Shown here one piece after another: positions 22,965 through 36,200 of a stretch of 64,000 bases of DNA (its first letter is position 1; every line of letters starts with the position of its first letter). Where the stretch lies: assembly GCA_026168455.1 (NCBI GenBank), contig CM047430.1, positions 28,166,735 to 28,230,734 of the forward strand, in the 5' to 3' direction. Made by a program: the position numbers and the translations under genes. Below the pieces are notes generated by a model. The model did no database searches and was not told where the DNA came from. It saw only the letters and a program-made list of their open reading frames with translations. Origin of the DNA: Theocolax elegans (lineage: Eukaryota > Arthropoda > Insecta > Hymenoptera > Cerocephalidae).

Positions 22965-23147
22965 GGATCCGTGTCAAATGGCCCACGCGTCAAATGGCCC
23001 GCCAATAAGAAGCGAGAATCTCAAGTTTGGCCCACCAATCAGAAATAATCTAATTTTTCTTTTAAACAAAAAGTGGGGGAAGTCCGTGGAAATTGCGGTC
23101 GATAAAGAAGAACAATTTCAATTATTTATTGTTTAAATAGATGTCGC
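22965..23147 (+). repeat. Left terminal inverted repeat of the MULE
   Basis: 183 bp starting GGATCCGTGTCAAATGGCCC. It holds a direct repeat of GTCAAATGGCCC (at 22,973 and 22,990) and two CCAAT-box-like sequences (GCCAATAAG, ACCAATCAG). Such motifs in a TIR could serve as transposase-binding and promoter sites; that is inference. Confidence 0.92.
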
Positions 23148-23454
23148 ATTTTTCAAGATTTAAATATTTATTAAAATTTATATTTTTCCTATACCACACA
23201 CAGTAAGTGCACGCAATACAGTACTTCACTTTATGCGTAATGCGGAAAAAGGATTTTATAAGCTTGTATATACATAAAAAATAACTTGTAAGAACACAGA
23301 AGTATTTTCTTACTTTATTATTTTACACTCATATCATTCTTTTATTTATATACTCATTATTGTTATTAATTTTTATTATTTTTATAAAATTATCACAGTA
23401 ATATTAAATAAATATCACAAATTGTAAATAAATAACTAAATAAAGACTATCGCT

Positions 23455-23545
23455 TAAGTATAAGCATGAGGTGAAACGTTGGGGACACGTATACATTGCT
23501 TGATGAGGTCCGCAAACCCAAGCGGACGAAATGTTGCCTATTATT
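23455..23545 (+). ncRNA. Variant hammerhead-like motif near the left MULE end
   Basis: TTGATGAG (23,500-23,507), a perfect 6-bp stem II (GTCCGC 23,508-23,513 with GCGGAC 23,522-23,527) and GAAATGTTG (23,528-23,536) repeat the layout of the PLE hammerheads, with U for the first core C and UU for UC at the cleavage site. Just upstream, GCATGAGGTGAAACGTTG (23,464-23,481) looks like a second core lacking stem II, so the arrangement may be a decayed dimer. Probably a remnant of a different PLE family. Confidence 0.5.
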
Positions 23546-24296
23546 ATTATATGAGTGTTTTTATTTAATTAAAAACTGAAACACCTGCATTGATCTTCAA
23601 TATCGAAATATCTCTACTTAAATATTGTAAATAAATAATGAAGAGTGCAATTACCGTTAAACGTTTAAATTTATGTACAATTTTTCACGCAACATAAACC
23701 AAATTTGCACTTAAATTAATACTGTAACTATCAAAATAATTAACATAAAAATTCACAAATAAATTATATAGTCTTAACTTACTTTAAACAGTATTATATT
23801 TGATCTACTAGGTCTGTTCGAATTTGTTTCTGGACGTTTTATGCTGACATGCTGACAGTGTACCAACATAAAAGTTACTTTGATTGCACTAGTGAATCAT
23901 TTGTGAACATTTTACTTACATTATGAAAATGTTTGCAAAAAAGTTGCACCAAAAATGAATTTAATAAAATATGAAAGACAATGTAGAATAATCAAATGTA
24001 TTTAGAGTGACGAATAAAAGGTAAAATAAATGTTAATAATTAATAAAATAAATAAATAAACTGACTTCAACTAATTCAATCAAATAGATTAATTTGTTTT
24101 CAATCTCAAAATTTAAGAGTATAGGTATTCAAATTTATTAAAAGATAAATAATACATCTAACACAAAAAGTATCGAAACATGCGAAGTTTATTAGAAATT
24201 ATTAATAACAATAACTATTTTATGTACACTTTTTACACTTGGTATATGGATCTACAATGGATCGAACATAAAGTCATAAATATTCATAAATACTAT

Positions 24297-27200
24297 CTAT
24301 TTTTTTTTAATTGCCCTTTTGGGTCTTTTCGGCTCTTCAATTTTTTGTTTTTTAAAACTAGTAGTTTCAATGATACTACCCTTTTTGCCCTTTCTATAAT
24401 TTCGTTTAATACCTAATTTTTCTTCTGGCATAACTGATTTAGGTAGTAGATTATCAACGGCAACGGTGATTTTTTGACCACTTGATAATGAAGGATCCGC
24501 TTGAGAATATTCTGGTTCAATCCTTGCGTCTGGATTTGCAACTTTCATCTGCACAAAGCAATTTATAAAAATTATGGCTTCTAAAAAATGTTTTAAGATA
24601 TCACACTAATTTATAAACCATAAAACCAAAGCTGTATAAAAAAGTATGGTTTAATAAATAATAATTAATCACTTATTTTAATGATACCGTAAATTAAAGC
24701 GCTGTTAAGTTAATTAAGTTTCATTAACTTTCCCTAAAAGCTACTCAAAGGATTAACATAGTGACAGGCTTAAACATCAAATATGCTGAGTCAATCATAA
24801 AAAACGATACAATGAAATTCAATAACCAGTATCTTCGATGATATGTATTCTACGTAACCAGTCAAAAAAAACTCATCCGAAATAATATTAAAACTAACTT
24901 TTTCTTAAATTATGGAGTAAAGTCACAAAAATAATGATATAAAAGTGCAGGAAAGAAAAGTCAATTTTTTATATTCTATTTTTCACTCGAGAATAAAGCA
25001 TAATGCAAAATTGAAATTACTATTGCCAATACTCACAATTTATTAAATTAAAAGAATTCCTTTTTTAATTTTTTTTAATTTTAGAATAATTAAAAATAAA
25101 TCAAAGTAATGAAACAAAACTTTAACGAGAAAATCAATGTTAGAATTCATGCTCTTTAAATCGCAATTATATAAATATAGCGTACTTAAGGGAACAAGCC
25201 TGAATTCGAAAAAAATCAAATTTTGTTCGGTCTCTTAAAAATTTTATATGCATAAAAAAATTCTACAATAAAATTATTACTGACAGTTACTATTTAAGGG
25301 GATTCTAAACCTTTTTACATTAATTCACTTTCATGAACAAAATCGTAAAGTGTCGTGCACCGCGCAAAGCTCTTTGCGAAAATAAGGTGTCAGGCATAGG
25401 AATTTTTTCTGAAGCTTAGAATTAATGTAAAAAAGTACAGAACCCCCTCAAATTTAACCTCTCAGAAAGTACTTTATTATAGAATTTGTATATGTATATA
25501 ACTTTATAAGAAAACTTTAAGAGAATGCCAAAAAATTTTCATTTTTTTCAAGTTAACCCAGGCTTGCCCCTTAATGGACCTTAATATTAAACATACGCGT
25601 CGATTGAACTGGAATAGAATTTAATCGGTTGAAATACACTAAAGATACAGGAAAAGTACTAATTGCAAATTCACAGTCCTCGAGTAGAAAAACATCAGTT
25701 AATCACGAATTACGCAAAACAATTACAATCATTGTGCATCCTTTATGAGGAAGTAGAATCTAAATACCTATAAACACGTATAAATAATTGTAATGATTAG
25801 CTTAACTTCTCAACTAAATATCAGAATAAAAAATAACTAAAAAAGTTTGAAAACAACTGTTAAAATTAAATTTGATCTGCTTTTTCATATTTTCTTCAGT
25901 TTTTTTTTATAGTTTATTAGAGATTTTTTCATTAATTTTTTAAATTTATTTTTATTAGAGTTCTATCAATTAGTGGAAACAAATAATCTTCAAGTTTTTA
26001 AAACTAAAGATTAGATTTAAGTATAAGTATAGTACCGAGATAATAAATTATAACTCAATTTGTAAATTTACTGCTTTAATATAATTATTTAACGAACTGT
26101 ATATTATAATTACAGATAAATTTGAAGCAGAATTGAAGAAAAATTTGAAAGCAGCAGATGAAAGTTGCTATTCGAGCTTTAACAAGGGCAGTAAATCATC
26201 TAAGGGAACAATCACCTTTTACTTCCGAAGTATATATAACGTTTTTTACCCAAATCATCTTGGAAAAGGTCATTTCATTTGACGACAAAGACAATTTAAT
26301 GTTTTTTTCTTTTTGTATCAATTTATATTTTCCTGCTTTTTTTATAGATATTTCCCCAACTAGTAATCTAGAACCTTTTGTTAACTATTAGATAGTCTGA
26401 GTATCTAAAAGTTCACAAAAAGTCAAAAATTGCTAGCTGGGTTGGCACCAAATGCTTTAGAATTTTTAAGTCTTAAGTGAAAATATATTGATTACTATTT
26501 ATGTATTTTTATTTTAGTGTCCGCATTCACGTTGCCGATACAACGTGAATGCGGAGACTAAAATACTAGTCCCAGGTCTGAAAAGAAATCGCCTGGAGTT
26601 AGAAGTACTTTTTTCACAAAAAAGATTAAAATATAATTTTACTCCCGCATTTGAAATCAATAAAGTAAATTTATCGGGTGATTTGGGTGTAAACATTTTT
26701 TTCAAATACAGAAAAAGATACTTACATAACTCTCATAATTGAAGTTTTTGAAATCCGTTTCTTCGTCTTCATCATCATCATCCGAATCGTCTAATTTTGG
26801 TTCCAATGACGGTTCTGGTTCCTCTTCTATTAAAATAAAATATATCATAAAATTTTTCTGAGGAATCATTTCAGAGTATCATTAGCATAATGTAAAAATG
26901 TAAACAGTAAAGATTTTGAGTGTAACTGGTAGTATAGTTTTGATTGTACAAAATATAATAAAATATAAATACAATGCTGACATAGTCAAAGTTACGCAGA
27001 ATTTGCGTTACCTAAATAATAATTACTTTATTGAATATCAGTTCTATTAAGTATCCTTTTAATTGTGTAAAATGAAAAAAGTAATAATTGAATCTTTAAC
27101 TCAAAAATATGAATTTACCTTGTTCAAATATTTCAAATTCATTAGTGTCAAATGCAGACAATTCATTCAAAAATTTCTTTGTCGGCCATTGGGGATGTTT

Positions 27201-30200
27201 GATAATATCATTCCACGTAGATTGAATTACGTTATTTTGCAGTACAGTTTTTTCTTTCATGGATGTTGATATAATTCTTTGTTTAGCTCTTTCCAAATCG
27301 TGAACCGAGTTTTTGCTTAAAGAAACGATACCATCTGAAACAGTAATAAGGAAATTAATCTTAAATATAATTACTTCATTTGGGTGGGTATCAATCTTTC
27401 GACTTGTCACTTGTCTAATACCTTGTCTGATACCTTGCAGTCCGTTTAAGTGTAAATCGCAACTTTTCAGAAATATATTTTAGTACACTTTTAATCTAAG
27501 TAACGAAATTCTAATATTTTTTATGTGAGTTATTTTTCTTCTGAATTAAGGAAGATTCGATGTTATATCATTCTAAACTTAACCATGCTATCGTACAAAA
27601 TTATGTTGGCATTCGGAATCTAGATTTTTTATTCTTTCGATACTATACATATTTCATGCAAATTAAAAATTACATTTTATTTTCGAATCAAAGTTTAATA
27701 GTTATAGTGACAAGTCGAACGATTAATACTCACCCCTTCATTTTAGGTCTGTTATTTTGAATAAATTGGGTTTTATGCAGCTATTCTAGAAACGTTAACG
27801 ATATAATGGCTAATCATTATTATTACTTAGTAATGGAAGAAAAAAATTAAGTATTTTTTCATATTTTCTTATTCATAATTGAATACATATAATAGTAATT
27901 ACAGAAATAAGTTAAGAAACGTGTCATAACCCTGCGAGGCATGAATCATTTTTTTAGGTCATATGTGTTTAGTCGCATATCCGTGACATAAGTACATAAA
28001 AAAATTGTAACTTCAAGACCTCCCTTATGCTTTAAGCTACTTGTTTGAATTTAATTTTTAGACAAATTTTGTGTTGTAAAGGTGTATATTCTTGTAATTT
28101 GAGTCCAACATCTCATTAATATTTGTACAGTTTATATTTTATATAAACGTACGCAAAAATCATAGATTTTTTATAGAATAAATATTCTTAAAATTAATAA
28201 TTACTTGGAATGTTGGTAGCTTAAATTGTTGATGTTTGTCAGAAACTGAACTTATAGTACTTTACAGCACGGCATGTATAGACGTCTGAGCAAAGAAAGA
28301 TGCACTTAAAGCCGTGCCATGAATGACGCTGCATAACACGAGTATCATACGATATTTTGCAGCAATAATAGGACAAATCGTCTATCATGCGTATTGATAT
28401 TATTAGCAGATCATTGCGGTACCGTGAAATTAGTGCTCGATAGGAAGGTATCAATCTTTCGACTTCTCGCTATAACTATTATGCCCTGATTCGAAAAATA
28501 AAAAAAAGATTTTTTTATTTGCACGTAATACATAGTATGGAAAGGTAAAAAACTAACATTTAAAATGTTAACAATGATTTTATACGTCTGTGTGGTCAAC
28601 TTTAGAATAATATAGAGTCGAATTTCTTCCTTAATTTAGAATTACAATAATTTACATTGAAAATATTCAAATTTTGTTACTTAGAATACTATTAATTGCA
28701 TATACATATAATGAAACATATTGTGAAAAGTTTCGATTTATACTTGAACCGACAGTAATTAATAATACAATAATCAGACAATTGTTTGATACCTTTCAGG
28801 TGTTTAAACTAAAATCAAAACTTCTTAGAAGTATACTCTAGTTCAAATATAAGTACGTGAGTATTTTGAGTAACAAAATTGAACGATCAAACGAACTTAC
28901 CTGTAAGTGAAGTTCGATCGTAATTATACGAATGCTTCGCTCGAAGAGATTCTCGAGGAAATACTACTGTATGATTATAATCTTGAGAGCTAAGCTTGAA
29001 GTATAATTGGAATATTTTCAATGTAAATTATTGTAATTCTGAATTAAGGAAGAAATTTGACTCTATATTATTCTAAAGTTGACCACACAGACGTATAAAA
29101 TCATTGTTAACATTTTAAATGTTGGTTTTTTACCTTTCCATACTATGTATTACGTGCAAATAAAAAAATCTTTTTTTTATTTTTCGAATCAGGGCATAAT
29201 AGTTATAGCGAGAAGTCGAAAGATTGATACCTTCCTATCGACGCACTAATTTCACGGTACCGCAATGATCTGCTAATAATATCAATACGCATGATAGACG
29301 ATTTGTCCTATTATTGCTGCAAAATATCGTATGATACTCGTGTTATGCAGCGTCATTCATGGCACGGCTTTAAGTGCATCTTTCTTTGCTCAGACGTCTA
29401 TACATGCCGTGCTGTAAAGTACTATAAGTTCAGTTTCTGACAAACATCAACAATTTAAGCTACCAACATTCCAAGTAATTATTAATTTTAAGAATATTTA
29501 TTCTATAAAAAATCTATGATTTTTGCGTACGTTTATATAAAAATATAAACTGTACAAATATTAATGAGATGTTGGACTCAAATTACAAGAATATACACCT
29601 TTACAACACATAATTTGTCTAAAAATTGAATTCAAACAAGTAGTTTAAAGCATAAGGGAGGTCTAGACGTTACAATTTAAAAAAAAAAATAATACTTTCA
29701 TAATAATTGAATAATTAATCTTTAATCGGTAAATATTAGTTAAAAAGGCATAATATTTTAACCCAAAGATCTGACCTAATGATTTTTTCAAAAATTGAGT
29801 CTTTTATTTATAAAAAAAATACAAAAAATTACCATTTTCTGAGCTTGACATAAACTTAAAGGAACACACCTGGGTTAACTCGAAAAAAATCAAAGAATTT
29901 TTGACGAACTCCTAAAAATTTTCTTATAAAGTTATATATACATACATTAAAAAATTCTACGATAAAGTACTTATTGAGTGCTTCGATTTAAGGGGAGGCT
30001 AAAGCAAAATTCACGTATTTTGTTTTATTAATAACTTTTGTAAAATCTATTAAGGTAAAAAAAAATAGCAGAGCGCCGTATTGCTCGAACCAATGAACAT
30101 TTTCTGTTTAAGATTGAGTCGGTTAAATAAATATTTTTTTTTTAACTTTGAAATACGAAGGCTTGTTTACGCGCTCAAATCTAACCTCAAAATGACTGTT

Positions 30201-33200
30201 GCTTAGATATCATTAAATTACTTTATATTATTATAATTATCATTTAAATAAATTGCAGAGTGCCCTAGCCAGCAATATTATCTATCGGTCTGTCCAATTT
30301 CAGACATCAGTTAGTTTTGTCGTTTTTATAAAAACTTTGAAATACGAAGAAGGTCGGATAACTAAAAGGAGGGCGGGCTTTAGCCTCTCCTTAAGAGGAG
30401 GTCGGATACCGACATTATAGTTATACACTTTATTTTTAAGAATTTCAAATTTTCACAAATTTTCTCAGCTGTGCGCCCAAATCAGTGATCTAAAGAATGG
30501 GGCTGTGCAAAACAGATGTCAAAAAAATAAAAATGTTCAGAGTATAGTGCATAACAGAAATGTCGGTAACTGCATGTAAAGGATAGGGGTGCGGTTGCGC
30601 TTTAAGGGGAAACCGTAGTTTCTATGCCTTATACGTATATACCGACATTATCGATTTTTCATTTTATGCACTCAATTTTTGTTTAATCGCAATTGTACGA
30701 ACGTACCTACATTCTATGAAATCTATAGATTGTTGGTACGTTGGCCGAATTTGAAAATTTTACGTATTCATTCAATAAAACGAAAAATCGTAATGTCGGT
30801 ACTACGGCTTCCCCTTAATAACGTATTTTCAGAAAGGACTTTATGCGATGCACGTTCACACACTTTTTTCTTTATCAAACAGTGTATCACTCGTCATTTT
30901 TTGTTTTTATTACCATTGAATCTTAAGTGGAATATTTAAAAAGAAATGTTTTTCTTTTTATTTTCTACAACAAAATATTTCATATTTTATAACATTTATA
31001 TTATAAAATATTATAAAATATATTTTTAAAAAACGTTTTTAGCACTTGTAACAACAAAAGAAACGCGAGTGATAAGTTTGATTTGATGAAGAAAAACGTG
31101 AGCAATAGTGCACCGCGCAAAGCCTTTTACAAAAATAAGGAGTCAAGTTTAGGAACTTTTTCTGGAGCGTTGAATAACTATATGAAAGTTTAGAACCTCC
31201 TTAAATTGAAGCTCCTAGTAAGTATTTTAAAGTCCAATTTTTTATATGTATATAACTATCAGAAAAATTTTAAGAGCTCGCTAAAAATTTTTTTATTTTT
31301 TTTTCGAGTTCACCCAGGCTTGTCTCCTCAATTACGGTAAAAAACAATATTTTATAAACCCTCGTAGAATTATGACTAGTTAAAAACAGAAACAAGCTAA
31401 TAACTAGCAATTAATGTCCATTAATCGATCGTTTCTGGCTAATCCCTACTTTCAACTAGTTAAATTTCTACTAGGAAAAATGTTATAAAAATATATATGT
31501 CAAGCGTGGAAAGCTTACTAAGGTTCGATTGGAGAGCTAAGTGGAAAGCTCTCTATATAGTCGTAAATAAAATACTTACTAATAAATATAGTGCAATTCG
31601 GTTTGGCTCTTATAGTTGCGTTGAGTGTCCTGTGATAAGACTCAACGTAATTGTTTGTTCGATCATTTTCTAAAAAGACGCTAAAAATTTGTGGCTTTAT
31701 TTTTTTCATCCATTCATCGCAAAAATAAAAATCTATAAATTTAATCCACTTCTTTTTCAGCACTGGTTTGTCCTCGAATGTTTGATTAATTAAATTTATA
31801 ATAATGTCTAAACACTCTGGGATCCTTTCAGGTGGTAACAGCGGTAATGCATTAATTTTTTTAATGATTTTATTTCCGTCTGGATTATTTTTTTTATTTT
31901 CTTTTACAAAAAGCCTGTAGTCCTTACTCTTAGCTTTCCTAATAATCGCCTGAAAATATCGAAAGGAATATAAAAGGAATCAGAAAAAGAAAGAAAAGGA
32001 GAGGCTAAGGGTAAGAGAATGTTTGTGCCATTATTTTATTGATTCTGCAACAGAAAAGAAGGCATTCGATATAAAATTCATTATTTATATTAATTTTTTT
32101 TTAATTTTTGAAATGGCTTACTCTAGGGCTTCCACCAACCATAATGGACGAAAAATAAAAGGCCTCGCTTACTAAAATACGATAAATTTTATAGCGAATA
32201 CCCTTTAGCAAACAATAAATTCATTTTTCAGAAAATAAAGCACTTTAAATATAATTTTAAAGTAATCAATTATAATTGTTTGGGAAAAATTCGTTAATTA
32301 TACAAAAAGTTGAGGAATGGTTATTAACTATGCTTAATGAGATATTGCAATCACTAAAAAACCTACTGGTAAATGGGTCCCTATGAAATTTTTAAAGGAA
32401 GAAAATGAGTTTGAATGTATATACTATTTGTACGAATTCTGTAGAAATATAAGTACAAATTAAACCGTTAAAAACTTATGCGTTTTTTAATTTACCTGTG
32501 TAAAATGAAAGTAGCATCCAACAACAGATAAGTTGTCAAAGCCTTCACTTAGTGATTTAATGAGACCTTTCTCAAAATCGCAATGCGCCCTCAAAGGTTG
32601 AAAGAATGGAAAGCGTTCTCTAATGTGCTTCCAAACTTCTTTGTAGGCTACAGAGGTCCTTTTCGTCATTATCACCCATAGGCATGGAACAACCTATAAT
32701 TTATGAATTGTACTATAATTTTTTTTCAATCACTTACACCTTCAAAGGATGTATTTGTCTCACACAAATAAACAAAGAAGAATTCATCGCTCAATGAATG
32801 TATACTTTAACAATATTTTAAACTACGAAAATGGACTCTATTTATTTTTATTAATTAACAATATGTTTATTTTCCTAAAAATTCTCACTGTAACGCTCTT
32901 CTACTTGCTGTGAATATCCCGTATGAATTTTTTACAATAATAAGGAGAATACGCGTCGTCTATAAAATTTCTTCCATAACTTTCGACCAAATCAAAGTAT
33001 TTGAGCTTCTTTTTTTCTAATCCGAACTGCTCGATCTCAGCTTTCTTCCGAATTTAAGTTTGAAAGCATATGTTTTTTTTGTTTCGGAATTACAAGTGAC
33101 TAAATTAAGGCTATTTTTGCTAAATGTTCCGTTATTTGCTTATAAACTCACTAGGCTCTCCTACACTCTTGTGATACCTTCGGGTAACGGATCTGAACGA

Positions 33201-36200
33201 AACTCTGAGATATGTTTTGTAGTATAAAAATATGATGAAATCCAAATTTTTAGACTTTAATGCTCTAATTTATGAAAGTTCTATGCCACTAAAGCAAATT
33301 TTGAAGAAAAATTACTTCCACTTTAATCGCTTATATCTCAGAAGCAAATAAAGATATACACTTAAACTTAAAACCATAATAAAACTGAGATCAAGTATAC
33401 ACATCTATTTGACGTTTCCCCGCTTATAATGAAGAATAGGTAAGCGTAAATTTAAAATCAACTTGTGGCGAAAATAATATTGTATCAAAGTGCGATTTTA
33501 ATATTAAAAATCTGACGAAGGTGTCATTGACTACCAAAACGATTAATTTACAATAAGATGTGTTAATTTTTTCTTTTTAACCTATTACCTTTGACTCGAT
33601 AATCTCAATCAAAACATATTGAAAAACCACCGAAAGATAAATTAAAGACATATATATTAAAACGTATTTTCTAAAAAATAATTGAGATAGCCTTACACAT
33701 ATTTACGGAGATGGGAGTAATGAAAAAATGTGTTTATTGATACAAATATTATAATAAATAAAGAAATAAGCACACAAAAATGCCACGTGAGGTCTTAAGA
33801 ATCATTCACGTTATTTTGTACAAAAAAGAATTTTGTTTAATTCGTTAGACAGAACGATTATTTCAAATAATTAATTTAAAATTAGTAATAATTTTTCGGA
33901 TCATTTAGTGATAAAAAATGTTCAAAAAATTCGCACTTAATTTTCAAAGCAAGTAGAACAGCGTTACACAGAGATTTTTTTCGTAAAAGACAACCAATTC
34001 TTCAATTCAATTAAAAAATAAATTAGGATCCAAATTTTTTAATTAAATGGGCTTTGTAGGAATAAAAATAATTCGGGTTTTAATTGATGTTTAATTATTA
34101 TTAAACATTGAATAAAACGGTTCTGTTAAGCTTCATTACATTTTTCTTTGCTTAAATAGCTGTTAATAAATAATAAATTATAAATAAACGTTGTCTTATA
34201 ACAATTTTGTAACCATAGATGACTTGAATAGTTCGAATTGAAGTCGATACTAAAGTTAAACTACTTAGGTTACGTTCCTTGACTTACACGTAGAGCAAGC
34301 AGTGCAATAGTAAAAAATATTGCTTTTAACACTCGAGCATTAGAAATAAGTAATTTTGTGTGATATACTGTTGATTCGTTGTTGTTACAATTTGACTGCC
34401 TTTTGCTAAATATGTGTTATTATGTGTTAAATTATTTTGAGCTGTTTTTAAATTATTTATTTTAAAAAAATTTTTCATTGTAATGAATTAATGTTGATTA
34501 AGGAATCAACCACAATAGAAAGGTATAGATCACAAATAACCTCAATCTTTGCGCAAAATTTACAATTATTGTTATTGATTGTTGCTTGCTTTTGTTTTCA
34601 ATTACAATGCAACGCATCAGAGATGCTATTAATGATATGTGTATACATTTATACTATGACGAAATAGTAAGTAATTTGTTTATTGAATGGTAATAAATTG
34701 CGGCAAAATATTCATATGTATAAGAAGATGTTGAAAAATATTGTTTAATTGATGTTATTAATAAAGGTATAGTCTGATGAGGATGAAGCATATTCATTGA
34801 AACGTCGCCAAATAAAAACATACATGGTTTGTTCATCAAAATCGAGAAAATACCTTACTTCCTAAACATACTGCATGGACGACAAAAATATTCTACCAAA
34901 TTAAGTGCTATTAAGTAAAGAGTTAATTTTTCGTACTTAAGAATAGTTTTTTTTATTCTTTTTTAAATTTATAAAATATAGATTTGTAAAATATAAATTT
35001 AACTATCTTTTCATTCAAAATTTATTCATAGTTAAAAAATGATTGACATTTTTAGTAGAAAAAAATTGTGAGTCCTGGCAGTTCTAGTATTTTTCATTAG
35101 AAACATTTCAAATCCTAATTATACTTTGTTCCCAAGTTAAAGAATAAAATGAAAAAAATGAACTTTCGTACTCGATTAAAATCGTTAAAATTTAGAGAAA
35201 ATACATATTTTTAAGGAAACATTTGAAATGATCCCAAATTTATGGATGACAAACATATGACAATGTATATATTGAACTATGTAAATCTAGGTAGTTTGCA
35301 AAGAAAATTTTCTAGTAAGGATATAACATAAAATTTTTGTGTGCATTTATCTCTTACCGTTTGGTACTTTTTGCACATGACTGTCAAGACCTGAGTTATT
35401 CCCTTTAATTTTCGGACAAATTTTAATGTAGCATCGACGAACATATCATTATTTTCCGAAAATTCCTTCATTAATTCTTCATCATAAAATATTAGGTGAG
35501 AATATTTTTTCGACGATGAAATTAAAACTGATAACATTTTTCGTTCAATATCCGAATTTATCGTCAAAAGTGAAGGAGCATTGGTCAAGCTCTCTTGAAA
35601 TAACTCTAATGAATTATAATCATTCTTTATACTTTCATTTTTTATATTTCTTTTGGCCCTAAGAATGGTCGATTTGATTGACGAAAACGATGTTGTGGCG
35701 CGAGCTTCAGGGTGCCTTAAACAAATAAATAAATTTCAACTTGCGGAAACGTTAAAGATTTGTTGTCTAAGTATTCCTTAGCAAAAATTGAAACATTATA
35801 AATGTTGAAGAAACTAATATTTCTCAAGTTAAAATGCCAGATATATAAATTTCATGAATACTTTTTAAATAGAATGTCAAATGATAGTTTATCAATATAA
35901 GAAGGTTATGATCCATAATTAAAATATATTGATTGACAGTCAAAATGAAGGATTTGTGAAAATTTTTAACAATTATAAAACTAAAAATTTGAAAAAATTC
36001 AAACGTGACACTTGAACGATATAAAAAAACTGACAGAACGATTTATTTTCAATAATTAATTTTAAATTAGTAATTATCTTTTGAAAAATTCATATTTAAT
36101 CTTTAAAGTAAGTGAAAGAACTTTACAGAGAGATTCTTTTTAAAAAGTTGACCCATTGGTATTTAAAAAATAAATGAATATTCCGATATTTTAGTTCAAC

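Noticed and set aside
27096..27410. Stand-alone minus-strand gene with start at 27,410
   Set aside because: The upstream part is intron. The coding part 27,334-27,119 is exon 6 of the MULE transposase, by acceptor, donor and phase.
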